64,000 nucleotides of DNA from Algoriphagus aestuarii (GCA_017051695.1 JAFIDK010000003.1:289426-353425), one strand, 5' to 3'; shown: positions 27,156-35,983, counted from the stretch's first letter. Translations and numbers: made by a program. The notes: generated by a model from the sequence alone, not told the origin.

Positions 27156-27332
27156 TTGATACCATTTAAAAAATGTAAAAATATTCTAAATCAAAAAAAA
27201 GGCAAAAAATACACTGATGAGGAAATTGAGCTTATCAGAGCAAAGCTCTATCAAATAGCCTATATCGAATATGAGTTATCAAATAATTTAGAAACAGATG
27301 GACGTAATCATATACACCAGAGTATCAACTGA
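27156..27332 (+). CDS. Small ORF overlapping the recombinase start
   Basis: An open frame of about 58 codons ends at TGA 27330-27332, overlapping the recombinase start by 35 bp. Its sequence (GKKYTDEEIELIRAKLYQIA, then YIEYELSNNLE) is clearly protein-like and resembles small proteins I recall being encoded just upstream of serine recombinases in Bacteroidota. There is no in-frame ATG after the preceding stop at 27126; the best start is TTG at 27156. It may use a rare start codon or be a decayed gene. A translational-coupling or recombinase-control role is possible. Confidence 0.4.
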   Translation: MIPFKKCKNILNQKKGKKYTDEEIELIRAKLYQIAYIEYELSNNLETDGRNHIHQSIN

Positions 27333-28830
27333 GGATCAGAAGGAAAATGGGTTCAGTCTTCAGGATCAGGAGAGACGATTAAGAAAACATTGTCAAGAGC
27401 TAGGAAGGAATGTTGTAAGCCATTATCAGGACGATTATTCAGCAAAAAATTTTAATCGACCAGCCTTCAGGCAGTTGTTGAATGATATCCAAAATAAAAA
27501 GATTAAAGTCTCTCAGTTATGGTGTATTAGTCATGACAGGTTTTCAAGAAATGCTCTTGAATCATTAAATATGATGCAAACCTTAAAAGCTTATGGAGTG
27601 GAGTTGCAATTTTTGGAGAATAATGTGATTTCAGATTCTCCAGAAGGTCTTTTGCTTAATATGATTCATACAGCCTTACCTCAAATCGATAATGATATCA
27701 GGTCAAATAAAACTAAGAGAGGACTTAGGCAAGCAATGAGAGAAGGGAGGTGGGTTGGTAGAGCCCCAAAAGGCTATAAAAATGATAAAGTCAATAAAAC
27801 TATCATTATTGGGGAAGATGCTCATTTTGTTAAAAGAGCTTTTAAAGAAGTTGTCTTACAAATTAAGTCAATAGATCAAACTCGATTAGAGCTAAATAGA
27901 GAAGGGTTTATTTGTAGTAAACAGCAATTTTATAATTTACTCAAAAACCCTTTTTATATAGGATATATTAAAATACTCGCGTGGAGGGATGAGGAAGAAG
28001 AAATGATAAAAGGCCTTCATGAGCCAATTATTTCGGAGGAACTATTTAATCAAGTTCAAGTAATTTTTAAAAAGGGTAAAAGGAAAGATGTAAGACCATC
28101 TAAGTACAATGAAAAGTTTCCTTTAAGAGGTCATTTGATTTGTAATAAATGTGGGAATAAACTCACCGCAAGTTCTTCAAAGGGAAGAAAGAAATATTAT
28201 GATTATTACCATTGTCAGAATGGATGTTCGGAAAGGCAAGACGCAAGTTTAGCAAATGAAGAATTTTTGATATTCCTTGAATCCTTTAAAATTTCTGAAG
28301 AAGTAGAAGAGCTATATTCAGAAATAATTAGGGATGTGTTTAGGGAAAAGGAGGGGTCGAAGGAGTCAAAAATCAAGTCTTTTAGAACGCAAATCTCTTC
28401 TTTCAAAGAAAGACTTGAAAGGCTGGATGATCGTTTTATTGATGGAGATATAGAGTCGGATAATTACAATCGAATGTCTAAGAAAATAAAGAAAGAAATT
28501 TTCTCTTTAGAGGCTCAAATAAAAGAGGTGGAGGGTCAAGAAACTAACCTTGAAAAACATTTTCGCTTTGGGTTATCAATGATGAAGAACTTGAGTTATT
28601 TCTATAAGATTGCGGAAATTCCTATTAAGCAAAAAATTATTGGTTCGATATTTCCTGAAAAATTGATTTTTGATGGTGAAAATTATCGAACCGAAAGATT
28701 AAATTCATTTATTTCACTAATTTCCTCAGAATCAAAAGGTTTGAAAAGGTTTAAAACAAAACAAGCCACTAAAATTAGTGGCTTGTCTAACATGGCTCCT
28801 CCTCTTGGGCTCGAACCAAGGACCCTTTGA
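27298..28830 (+). CDS. Large serine recombinase (site-specific integrase)
   Basis: This 510-aa protein has a resolvase catalytic domain at residues 1-145 with nucleophile S10 in YTRVSTEDQ. A recombinase domain follows at about 165-270, then a zinc ribbon (CNKCGNK ... CQNGC) and a coiled-coil segment at about 350-415. This is the layout of large serine integrases that insert and excise mobile elements. The last codons (MAPPLGLEPRTL) are an antisense reading of the tRNA-Asn gene, so the ORF overlaps both the tRNA and its terminator. The true C-terminus in the excised form would differ. It most likely mobilises the island at this site. Confidence 0.9.
   Translation: MDVIIYTRVSTEDQKENGFSLQDQERRLRKHCQELGRNVVSHYQDDYSAKNFNRPAFRQLLNDIQNKKIKVSQLWCISHDRFSRNALESLNMMQTLKAYGVELQFLENNVISDSPEGLLLNMIHTALPQIDNDIRSNKTKRGLRQAMREGRWVGRAPKGYKNDKVNKTIIIGEDAHFVKRAFKEVVLQIKSIDQTRLELNREGFICSKQQFYNLLKNPFYIGYIKILAWRDEEEEMIKGLHEPIISEELFNQVQVIFKKGKRKDVRPSKYNEKFPLRGHLICNKCGNKLTASSSKGRKKYYDYYHCQNGCSERQDASLANEEFLIFLESFKISEEVEELYSEIIRDVFREKEGSKESKIKSFRTQISSFKERLERLDDRFIDGDIESDNYNRMSKKIKKEIFSLEAQIKEVEGQETNLEKHFRFGLSMMKNLSYFYKIAEIPIKQKIIGSIFPEKLIFDGENYRTERLNSFISLISSESKGLKRFKTKQATKISGLSNMAPPLGLEPRTL
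28761..28786 (-). terminator. Terminator of tRNA-Asn
   Basis: ACAAGCCACTAA and TTAGTGGCTTGT form a perfect 12-bp inverted repeat, 7 nt beyond the encoded CCA of tRNA-Asn, and are followed on the minus strand by a T-rich tract. It lies inside the 3' coding end of the recombinase. Confidence 0.85.
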
Positions 28831-28869
28831 TTAACAGTCAAATGCTCTAACCAACTGAGCTAAGGAGGA
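28793..28869 (-). tRNA. tRNA-Asn (anticodon GTT), CCA encoded
   Basis: The minus strand folds as a full cloverleaf: acceptor TCCTCCT/AGGAGGA, D-stem GCTC/GAGC, anticodon stem TTTGA/TCAAA around loop CTGTTAA (anticodon GTT), and T-stem CTTGG/CCAAG around TTCGAGC. The discriminator is G and CCA is encoded. Total length is 74 nt plus CCA. It appears intact despite the island, and its 3' part is read antisense by the recombinase ORF. Confidence 0.95.
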
Positions 28870-28909
28870 ATTTTTTGATTAACCCGGAGCGTTTTCCGAA
28901 TTGGTGTTG

Positions 28910-28940
28910 CAAATGTAGGGGGCTCTATGATTTATTCCAA
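28910..28940 (-). promoter_or_regulatory. Promoter of tRNA-Asn
   Basis: On the minus strand TTG (28938-28940), a 20-nt spacer and TACATTTG (28910-28917) match the Bacteroidota TTG/TAnnTTTG promoter. The -7 box ends 41 nt before the mature tRNA 5' end, giving a short leader. Confidence 0.7.
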
Positions 28941-29266
28941 ACCCATTCCAAAAAAATCTTTCAAGTCATTCATTCTTACTTCAAAATCAGATACTTATTT
29001 TTTTTGTTTTTTTAAGCTTTAGAGCTTTTCAGACAGTATTGTAGTAGGATTCCCGATTGGATTTAGTAATTTATTTAAAATTAATTTTTCCAAAAGTTCG
29101 CCCATCCCTGTAAAACCGATCCAAATCGAAGAGATTTTGTGTCGCAATGCACTTTTGTCACTTTATTGGAAATAGTTTTTGCTTTTCTAGGTATGGGTGA
29201 ATTTGATTGCAACAAGATTAAAAAGAAATAACTTAGATAAAGATTCAACCCAAAAACCAAAAGATT
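28941..29266. other. Intergenic region between tRNA-Asn and molybdenum hydroxylase genes
   Basis: About 325 bp beyond the tRNA promoter holds no ORF with coding character. It should contain the promoter of the rightward oxidoreductase operon, but no convincing TAnnTTTG box with a -33 TTG was found. Confidence 0.4.
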
Positions 29267-29725
29267 ATGCCAAAGTATACATTGAAGATTAATGGTGAAA
29301 ACAAGGAGGTGGATGCTGTTGAGGATATGCCGCTGTTATGGGTTATCCGTGACCTCCTTGGTATGAAGGGTACAAAATTTGGCTGCGGCCAAGCATTTTG
29401 TGGAGCTTGCACAGTGCATTTGGATGGTGTAGCTGTCAGATCCTGTTCTCTCCAGGTCTCGGCGGTTGGAGATGGTGAAGTCACGACGATAGAAGGACTA
29501 TCTGAAAACGGAGATCATCCGGTACAAAAAGCATGGGTGGAGCATATCGTTCCTCAATGCGGCTATTGCCAGTCTGGACAAATTATGAATGCAGCCGCTT
29601 TGCTGAATTCAAATTCCAATCCAAGTGAAGCAGAAATCGAGCAGGCCATGGCAGGTAATCTTTGCCGTTGTGGCACTTACAACCGAATCAAAGATGCTAT
29701 CCTTACTGCATCAAAATCTCTGTAA
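29267..29725 (+). CDS. (2Fe-2S) subunit of a xanthine-oxidase-family dehydrogenase (IorA-like)
   Basis: This 152-aa protein carries both iron-sulphur clusters of the family. The plant-ferredoxin type uses C40, C45, C48 and C60 ([12 protein letters not shown]). The second, four-helix type uses C98, C101, C133 and C135 (QCGYCQSGQ and CRCGTY). It passes electrons from the molybdenum subunit encoded 24 bp downstream. Length and two-subunit organisation match isoquinoline 1-oxidoreductase alpha and periplasmic aldehyde dehydrogenases. Substrate cannot be deduced. Confidence 0.9.
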   Translation: MPKYTLKINGENKEVDAVEDMPLLWVIRDLLGMKGTKFGCGQAFCGACTVHLDGVAVRSCSLQVSAVGDGEVTTIEGLSENGDHPVQKAWVEHIVPQCGYCQSGQIMNAAALLNSNSNPSEAEIEQAMAGNLCRCGTYNRIKDAILTASKSL

Positions 29726-29749
29726 TTCCACCCAATTAAATCTAAACCC

Positions 29750-32032
29750 ATGCTTCCAAATATTCCATTTCTACAAAAGAATAAGAGAAAAGATCAAAGC
29801 AAAGTCTTTGTACCGTCCAGAAGAGATTTTTTGAAATTAGGTTCCCTTGCTACAGGAGGATTGATTCTAGGAGTGAATTTTCAATGTGCTGGTCCAAAAG
29901 GTGAATCGATCACTTTTGCCCCCAATGTGTATCTGAGCATTGACTCGGATAATCAAGTCACTTTAGTTGCCCACCGATCTGAAATGGGAACTGGTATTCG
30001 GACTTCCCTTCCACAGATTGTTGCCGATGAATTAGGGGCTGATTGGTCTACCATAAAAATCGTACAGGCTGAAGGTGATGAGGAGAAATATGGCAATCAA
30101 AATACCGATGGATCTTTTTCTATCCGCATGTTTTATGAGCCGATGAGAAAAGCCGGGGCTACTGCCAGGCAAATGTTAATCGCTGCTGCTGCCGCTGATT
30201 GGGGAGTAGATGCTGCCGAATGTGATACCAAAAATGGCATGGTCCAGCATTCGGGAGGTAAAAGTGCCAGTTTCGGGGATTTGGTAGGAAAGCTAAAAGA
30301 TATGCCTGTTCCCGCACCAGAAAGTGTCAAACTGAGAGAATTTTCGAATTATAACCTGATAGGAACCGATGTACCCATTTATGATTTAAAAGATATTACT
30401 ATTGGGAAGGCGGTTTTTGGAGCGGATGTTGACCTACCCAATATGAAAATTGCGGTGGTGAAAAGATCTCCGGTGATCGGGGCAAAAATTATTTCTTATA
30501 ACGATGAAAAGGCTTTAGCAGTGCCTGGGGTGGTTCAGGTCGTGAAGATAGAAGGTTCTGGATTTCCGCCTGGATTGGATAAGGCTTTGGAAGGAGTAGC
30601 AGTGATAGCTGAAAATACCTGGTCTGCCATCAAAGGGAGAGAGGCATTGGAGGTGGAGTGGGATCTAGGCGAAAACCAGAATTATAACTCTGCCGATCAA
30701 CTGGCGGAAATGCTTCAAAGTACCAAGACAAAAGGGAAAGTGAGAAGGGAAAGAGGAGACTTTGATGGAGCGAACAGATCGGCTTCGAAAAAGATTGAAA
30801 GGACTTTTGAAGCTCCTTTTTATGCTCACGCCACCATTGAGCCACCGGCAGCGATAGCGCATGTGAAGGAAGACGGTTCCTGTGAAGTTTGGGCTCCATC
30901 GCAACATCCACAGTGGGCAAGGGGAGCAGTGGCTGGAGCTTTGGGAATAGATGTTTCTCAGGTAAAAGTAAATGTGACTTTATTAGGAGGAGGTTTTGGA
31001 AGAAAATCCAAACCTGATTTTGTGGCAGAAGCGGCTTTATTGTCTAAAGCTGCCAAAGCGCCAGTCAGGGTTCAATGGACTCGGGAGGATGATCTCCATT
31101 TTGACTTTTTCCATTCCCATAGTGCCCAAAGAATTATTGCTAGTTTGGATTCATCAGGGAATTTGACAGGATGGAATCACCACACTGTTTTTCCGGCTAT
31201 TGGATCTACGAGTAGCAAAGAGGAGTTGCATCCCTCTGATGGAGAAATGGGGCTTGGCTGTGTAGATTTTCCTTTTGATGTACCAAATATCCGGATCGAA
31301 TCCCATGAATCTACAGGTAATACCAGAGTAGGTTGGCTACGTTCGGTAAGTAATATCCACCATGCTTTTGCCATTCATTCCATGCTGGATGAAATCGCTG
31401 AAGCAAGGGGAAAGGATCCTATAGAAAATGCTCTGGAACTTTTAGGAGAAGACAAGGATATCACTTTTCAATCCGAGATGGTAGATGGTGAATATGGTAA
31501 TTACGGTGAGAAAATAGAAGACTACCCTTGGAATACCGGGAGAATGAAACATGTCATCCGTGAGGTGGCAACCAAGTCAAACTGGACAGCAAATAAAGAA
31601 TCCGGAAAAATCATGGGTTTTGCAGCGCATAAAAGCTTCTTGACTTATGTGGCTTGCGTCGTGGTTTTGGAGAAAGACAGCTCTGGTAAGATTAGTATCC
31701 CAGAAGTTTTTTATGCGGTAGATTGTGGCGTGGCAGTGAATACCGATCGAATCCGATCTCAATTCGAGGGAGGATCACAGTTTGCGACCAGCTTGGCTAC
31801 TACCTCTGCGATTACCTTTGAAAATGGCCAGGTTCAGCAAAATAATTTTGATACCTACCAGATCATTCGAATGCCGGCTTCTCCGAAAAAGATTCATGTC
31901 CATATCATCGAAAGCCAGATTAAGCCTACGGGAGTTGGTGAACCGCCAGTTCCTCCGTTTATTCCGGCCCTTGCCAATGCCATGTATCGAATGAATGGGC
32001 AGCGGATTTATAAATTGCCTTTCAAAGTTTAA
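29750..32032 (+). CDS. Molybdopterin-binding subunit of aldehyde/isoquinoline-type oxidoreductase
   Basis: This 760-aa protein has a twin-arginine motif (SRRDFLKLG) after about 20 residues, so the complex is exported folded. The body shows the xanthine-dehydrogenase-family molybdopterin domains: GGGFGRKSKPDF and, near the end, GVGEPPVPPFIPALANA with the conserved active-site Glu. It oxidises an aldehyde or N-heterocycle in the periplasm, with electrons leaving through the (2Fe-2S) subunit to a membrane acceptor not encoded here. The single-chain molybdenum subunit without an FAD subunit is typical of the IorAB group. Substrate is unknown. Confidence 0.88.
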   Translation: MLPNIPFLQKNKRKDQSKVFVPSRRDFLKLGSLATGGLILGVNFQCAGPKGESITFAPNVYLSIDSDNQVTLVAHRSEMGTGIRTSLPQIVADELGADWSTIKIVQAEGDEEKYGNQNTDGSFSIRMFYEPMRKAGATARQMLIAAAAADWGVDAAECDTKNGMVQHSGGKSASFGDLVGKLKDMPVPAPESVKLREFSNYNLIGTDVPIYDLKDITIGKAVFGADVDLPNMKIAVVKRSPVIGAKIISYNDEKALAVPGVVQVVKIEGSGFPPGLDKALEGVAVIAENTWSAIKGREALEVEWDLGENQNYNSADQLAEMLQSTKTKGKVRRERGDFDGANRSASKKIERTFEAPFYAHATIEPPAAIAHVKEDGSCEVWAPSQHPQWARGAVAGALGIDVSQVKVNVTLLGGGFGRKSKPDFVAEAALLSKAAKAPVRVQWTREDDLHFDFFHSHSAQRIIASLDSSGNLTGWNHHTVFPAIGSTSSKEELHPSDGEMGLGCVDFPFDVPNIRIESHESTGNTRVGWLRSVSNIHHAFAIHSMLDEIAEARGKDPIENALELLGEDKDITFQSEMVDGEYGNYGEKIEDYPWNTGRMKHVIREVATKSNWTANKESGKIMGFAAHKSFLTYVACVVVLEKDSSGKISIPEVFYAVDCGVAVNTDRIRSQFEGGSQFATSLATTSAITFENGQVQQNNFDTYQIIRMPASPKKIHVHIIESQIKPTGVGEPPVPPFIPALANAMYRMNGQRIYKLPFKV

Positions 32033-32038
32033 ATAAAC

Positions 32039-32074
32039 TCGGGTTGTAGCTAGAAATCATAGGCTGCAGCCCGA
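32039..32074. terminator. Hairpin between convergent genes
   Basis: TCGGGTTGTAGC and GCTGCAGCCCGA pair over 12 positions if G-U pairs are allowed, with a 12-nt loop. T-runs are weak, so it may be a poor terminator. Confidence 0.5.
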
Positions 32075-32075
32075 T

Positions 32076-32498
32076 TTACTTTTGATCCTTTAAGGAGAAT
32101 TGTCTGGTCATGTTCTTTACAAACTTGATTTTGCGAAAACGTAAAGCAGACCAATCGTCATTGATTGCTATTTGTCGGACTGGTTCATAATCAAACTGGG
32201 CAAGATAGCCCCAACCAGAATCCCGATTGATTTCTGATTTATATTTCTTGGAAGTTTTTTTAGGATATGCCAGCCAGATTTGCTCGTCATCTTTGGCTTT
32301 TTCCTGCATTTCAAAGAAGTACTTTTCCACCTCATCTTTTGTCTGAAGAAAGGCCAACATGAAACCAGGGGCTTTAGAAGATTCTATTAATCCATCTTTT
32401 TTCCATCCGGCAATTAATTCCTGTAGTTCTTCAGGAGTATTCCAGACTTGGATATTCATTCCCTCCTTCCAAGTCATTTTTTTCAAAAGTGGATCCAT
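32076..32498 (-). CDS. DUF3052-like protein
   Basis: This 140-aa soluble protein has a C-terminal block IWLAYPKKTSKKYK ... VRQIAINDDWSALRFRKI that matches my recollection of DUF3052 proteins. The N-terminal half (WNTPEELQELIAGWKKDG) is a small alpha/beta region. No biochemical role is known. It is a single gene convergent with the oxidoreductase operon and divergent from the next. Confidence 0.55.
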   Translation of the reverse strand: MDPLLKKMTWKEGMNIQVWNTPEELQELIAGWKKDGLIESSKAPGFMLAFLQTKDEVEKYFFEMQEKAKDDEQIWLAYPKKTSKKYKSEINRDSGWGYLAQFDYEPVRQIAINDDWSALRFRKIKFVKNMTRQFSLKDQK

Positions 32499-32600
32499 AT
32501 TGCAAACATTTTAAAATTTATTCGTTCCCTATTTTTAGATTATACCATGGATGACTGGGTTCAGGTATTTTGGCTAATTTAGAAATCTAGAAATAAATAT

Positions 32601-33467
32601 ATGAAATCATTTCTCTTGCTCCTTTCTGGAGTTTTTTATGTTTTTACCGGCTATAGTCAAGAGTTTAAAGAGGTGCCGGTTTTTGGTGAGGGAGTGGCTA
32701 TCCAAACTATAAATGCGAGGGTCTTAAATGAAATAAGTGGGATGGGATTCAGTAAAGTTCATCCAAATAAGCTCTATGTTCATAATGACAGTGGTGGAGA
32801 AGCTAAGGTGTATATCCTTGACTCATCGGGTAAGGAAGTAGGAGACATCGAGTTGGTAGGAGCTAAAAACAGGGATTGGGAAGATATTGCTGTAGGGCCT
32901 GGACCAGGTGGAAAAAGCTATGTTTATGTAGGCGAAATAGGAGATAATGCCGGAAAATATGAAACAATAGCTATATATAGGTTTGAGGAGCCAAGTAGTA
33001 TAAAGCCAGGAATGAAGGTAGCTACTGAAAAGATCCAATTGAAATACCCGAATGGGCCTATGGATGCTGAAACGCTTATGGTAGACCCCGTTTCAGGAGA
33101 TATTTTTATTATTTCCAAAAGAGATAAACGAAACACGGTTTTTCGATTGGCTGCTTCTGATTTTGGCAAAGGAGAGGCTATTTTAAAGGAAGTACTTAAA
33201 CTGCCAATAACCAGTGCAGTAGCGGGTGATATCTCTCAAGACGGCAGTCAGATACTGATCAAAAATTACCTGGAAGTCTATTATTGGCCAAGAAACTTAA
33301 ATGAATCCCTTACAAATGCCTTGTCTAAAGAGCCTATTAGGTTACCTTACGTTCCCGAACCTCAGGGAGAAGCCATTGGCTTTGATCAAGCTGGTAATGC
33401 CTATTATACCTTGAGCGAAGTTCGTTTCGAAATCCAGCCTGTACTTTACAGGTATCCAAAAAAATAA
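32601..33467 (+). CDS. Secreted beta-propeller-like protein
   Basis: This 288-aa protein has a signal peptide (ending FTGYSQ). The sequence contains repeated blade-like blocks (KLYVHNDSGGEAKVYILDSSG, SYVYVGEIGDNAG, GDIFIISKRDKRNTVFRL, GNAYYTLSEV), suggesting a six- or seven-bladed propeller that binds a ligand or metal outside the cytoplasm. No enzyme motif was seen. It lies 5 bp before ctlX and is probably co-transcribed with it, although a functional link is not obvious. Confidence 0.6.
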   Translation: MKSFLLLLSGVFYVFTGYSQEFKEVPVFGEGVAIQTINARVLNEISGMGFSKVHPNKLYVHNDSGGEAKVYILDSSGKEVGDIELVGAKNRDWEDIAVGPGPGGKSYVYVGEIGDNAGKYETIAIYRFEEPSSIKPGMKVATEKIQLKYPNGPMDAETLMVDPVSGDIFIISKRDKRNTVFRLAASDFGKGEAILKEVLKLPITSAVAGDISQDGSQILIKNYLEVYYWPRNLNESLTNALSKEPIRLPYVPEPQGEAIGFDQAGNAYYTLSEVRFEIQPVLYRYPKK

Positions 33468-33472
33468 AATCA

Positions 33473-34402
33473 ATGCAGACTTCTCCCAATATTCTGATGG
33501 TTCGCCCAGCCAATTTTGGCTTTAATCAGGAAACTGCTGCGAATAATTTTTACCAGCAGGAGGATGAAAGAGCTGCAGAAGAAATCAGGGAATTGGCTAG
33601 AAAGGAGTTTGATGGTTTTGTGCTTCTACTTCGGGATCAAGGTGTCAATGTGGAAGTGGTGGAGGATACTGCCGAACCGGTAAAAACAGACGCTGTTTTT
33701 CCCAATAATTGGTTTAGCACGCATCCTGATGGGAAACTCATCATGTACCCGATGTTTTCACCGAACCGAAGGCTGGAAAGAAGGAAAGACCTGATTGAAC
33801 TTTTGATCCAAAAAGGGTATAGGATCGATGAAATTCTGGATTTAAGCTTTTTTGAAAATGACGAGCAATATCTGGAAGGCACGGGAAGTATGGTAATGGA
33901 CCATGATAGCAAAACGATTTTTGCGTGCTATTCTGAGCGTACCCATCGCTTTCCTCTTCAATATGTCGGAGAGATTTTAGGTTATGAACTAATAGGGTTT
34001 CGTTCTGTCCAGGAAATCAATGGCAAAGTCAGTCCTATTTACCATACTAACGTGATGATGCATATCGGAAGAGATTTAGCAGTGGTATGTTTGGATAGTA
34101 TCCCCAAAGCTTCTGAAAAACAAAGGGTTCAAAAGGCATTGACCAAGTCGGGGAAAAAGGTGATTCCGATTACTCCTAAACAGAAATTCAATTTTGCCGG
34201 AAATATGCTGGAAGTCAGCAATGATGGGGGAGAGAAGTTTACTGTGATGTCCCAGACAGCTTTGGACTCTTTAAATGTGGGGCAAATTCAGTTGATCGAA
34301 AAATACACCACTATCATCAGTCCCAAAATTTCCACTATAGAAAAGTTGGGAGGTGGAAGCGCAAGGTGTATGATGGCAGAGTTGTTTTTGCCGAAAAGTT
34401 AA
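33473..34402 (+). CDS. ctlX: Citrulline hydrolase / amidinotransferase-family CtlX
   Basis: This 309-aa protein of the guanidino-group-modifying fold opens with NILMVRPANFGFN and carries FPNNWFSTHPDG and EGTGSMVMDHDS. A C-terminal LGGGSARCMMAELF holds the catalytic Cys. These are the blocks of the CtlX group, related to arginine deiminase and dimethylarginine hydrolase, which has been assigned citrullinase activity. It would release ammonia and carbon dioxide from citrulline, yielding ornithine. A strong bidirectional terminator follows. Confidence 0.85.
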   Translation: MQTSPNILMVRPANFGFNQETAANNFYQQEDERAAEEIRELARKEFDGFVLLLRDQGVNVEVVEDTAEPVKTDAVFPNNWFSTHPDGKLIMYPMFSPNRRLERRKDLIELLIQKGYRIDEILDLSFFENDEQYLEGTGSMVMDHDSKTIFACYSERTHRFPLQYVGEILGYELIGFRSVQEINGKVSPIYHTNVMMHIGRDLAVVCLDSIPKASEKQRVQKALTKSGKKVIPITPKQKFNFAGNMLEVSNDGGEKFTVMSQTALDSLNVGQIQLIEKYTTIISPKISTIEKLGGGSARCMMAELFLPKS

Positions 34403-34435
34403 AGCCTCCATCAAAAAACTTGAATGGAGGCTTTT
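34401..34435. terminator. Bidirectional rho-independent terminator
   Basis: AAAGCCTCCAT and ATGGAGGCTTT form a perfect 11-bp stem with a 12-nt loop between the convergent ctlX and carbonic anhydrase genes. Confidence 0.85.
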
Positions 34436-34459
34436 AAGAAGACAGATAGCTTTCTGGAA

Positions 34460-35113
34460 TTAAAGGTCGGTTCCGGCCACAGTGCCCAAATCGTAGATTT
34501 CCTGGATGCCTTTTAAAATAGTAGGAGCGTCGATTTTTAAATCAATCAATTTTCCTGTTTCAATATCAAATACCCAACCGTGAACTGTTGGAAAGCCTTC
34601 TGTCAAGTAGCGTTTTTGCCAACATGCCATTTTGATGACGTTGATACACTGTTCCTGCACGTTTAACTCCACCAACCTTTTATAGCGGGATTCCTCATCT
34701 TCAATCGCATTTAGCTCAACTTTATGGGTTCGGTAAACGTCACGAATGTTCCTTAACCAAGGATTTAAAATGCCAAGATCATTCGCCTGCATGGCGGCTT
34801 TCACACCTCCGCAAAAATAATGTCCACAAATCACCACATGTCTTACTTTAAGATACTTGATTGCATATTCCAACACCGATGCGGAACTGTTGTCATTATT
34901 GGGGACCAAATTGGCAATGTTTCTATGTACGAACATTTCGCCCGGAGCCGATCCAGTCATTTCCTCGGCGGAAACCCGGCTATCACTACATCCAATGTAC
35001 AGGATTTCAGGGCTTTGTCCTTTCGATAAATCCTGGAAATAGCCCGGGGCAACCTCCAATTTAGATTCTACCCATTTCTGATTGTTCTCAAAAATCTGAT
35101 TATATAATTTCAT
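34460..35113 (-). CDS. Beta-class carbonic anhydrase
   Basis: This 217-aa cytoplasmic enzyme interconverts carbon dioxide and bicarbonate. Zinc ligands are C42 in GCSDSR, with its D44/R46 dyad, and the His and Cys of GHYFCGG near residues 98-101. The start at 35113 (MKLYNQIFENNQKW) was preferred because homologues I recall begin this way; an in-frame start at 35137 would add eight residues. It sits 31 bp downstream of the DUF1801 gene on the same strand. Confidence 0.92.
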   Translation of the reverse strand: MKLYNQIFENNQKWVESKLEVAPGYFQDLSKGQSPEILYIGCSDSRVSAEEMTGSAPGEMFVHRNIANLVPNNDNSSASVLEYAIKYLKVRHVVICGHYFCGGVKAAMQANDLGILNPWLRNIRDVYRTHKVELNAIEDEESRYKRLVELNVQEQCINVIKMACWQKRYLTEGFPTVHGWVFDIETGKLIDLKIDAPTILKGIQEIYDLGTVAGTDL

Positions 35114-35144
35114 GTTTGTTATTTTTCTATTGACCAATTTACGA

Positions 35145-35510
35145 TCATTTTTTTAAATGAGTTTGTTGGATTGATATTGCCTTTTGGAGAAGTTCTTCCA
35201 ACAATCCTTTAGGCAGATCTGAACTGGGATTTACCCGAAAGATCTTCATTTTCGCCCTTGTACCCGACTCAAGTTTTGGATGTGTCATGAGTTGGCCATG
35301 GACAAACAATAGGTAAGGCTCGTCGGAAACTTTATCCTTCCAAAGATAGATCATCGGCTTTTTTTGAATACAAAAGCAAGGCATACCATATTTGACAGTT
35401 TCGGAAATAGCTTCGTGCTGTGCCAAGATGAGACTTCTCAAAGCCAAAAAACAAGTACGGATAGGCTCATTTTGTTTGTAATAAAAAGCATCTGTTTCTT
35501 TCAATTCCAA
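35145..35510 (-). CDS. DUF1801 (YdhG-like) protein
   Basis: This 121-aa small soluble protein has the DUF1801 pattern: an N-terminal helix pair, then ISETVKYGMPCFCIQKKPMIYLWKDK and YLLFVHGQLMTHP. The fold is known from structural genomics, but the function is not; iron-chaperone-like roles were proposed for relatives. It lies just upstream of the carbonic anhydrase and just downstream of a small secreted protein, all leftward. Confidence 0.75.
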   Translation of the reverse strand: MELKETDAFYYKQNEPIRTCFLALRSLILAQHEAISETVKYGMPCFCIQKKPMIYLWKDKVSDEPYLLFVHGQLMTHPKLESGTRAKMKIFRVNPSSDLPKGLLEELLQKAISIQQTHLKK

Positions 35511-35522
35511 TTTCCCGGAATT

Positions 35523-35921
35523 TTAATATGGATGAGTTAAGTTTTCTTCAGGGATGAATTTCTCCTGAATTTCTGAGGGGAGATTTTCGAAATGTCCTTC
35601 TTTAATTCGAATCTCGATGACGCCACCTGCCATTAATTTTCCATACTTTTCCTTTGCTTTTTCTCCCTTCAATATGTTAATAGATTCAATGGATTCGGGT
35701 TCCAACCAATCAAATTTTGAAGTTTCATCTTGGTTTTGGTAAGTACGAAACACCTGTGTTATTTGGTCCTTGTCGATGGTACTAATCACAAAGTAAGGAG
35801 AATTGACAAAGCTGACCGAGGATTCAGTGGTGATGTCGGTTGTATTTGAGGTAGGGGACTGCGCCAAAGATGCAATAGAAAACGAGAATATGGTAATTGA
35901 TAAAAAGAAGAAATATTTCAT
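35523..35921 (-). CDS. Small secreted protein with TonB-plug-like tail
   Basis: This 132-aa protein starts at 35921, giving the signal peptide MKYFFFLSITIFSFSIASLA; the longer frame from 35954 adds an unlikely leader. The C-terminal part (ESIESINILKGEKAKEKYG, then GGVIEIRIKEG) resembles the plug segment found in peptidase-associated TonB-type proteins of Bacteroidota. No function is assigned. It is followed 12 bp later by the DUF1801 gene. Confidence 0.6.
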   Translation of the reverse strand: MKYFFFLSITIFSFSIASLAQSPTSNTTDITTESSVSFVNSPYFVISTIDKDQITQVFRTYQNQDETSKFDWLEPESIESINILKGEKAKEKYGKLMAGGVIEIRIKEGHFENLPSEIQEKFIPEENLTHPY

Positions 35922-35983
35922 AACAGGGGTAGATGGAAACGTGTAAAAATTCAATTTTAGTGAATCATTCTTGAAGCGAAGCG

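Larger units (their letters stand above)
16248..28820. mobile_element. Genomic island with type I R-M defence cargo, adjacent to tRNA-Asn
   Basis: The segment from about 16.3 to 28.8 kb is visibly more AT-rich than both flanks and carries a serine recombinase at its right end against tRNA-Asn, a phage-type small gene at its left end, and defence genes between. The right border is probably in the tRNA 3' half. The left border is uncertain. Candidates are 16248-16264, which matches the tRNA 3' end including CCA at 15 of 17 positions, and 16396-16405, which shares CTCGAACCAA with tRNA positions 28810-28819. No transposase, conjugation or replication gene was seen, so it is not self-transmissible on this evidence. 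Confidence 0.65.
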
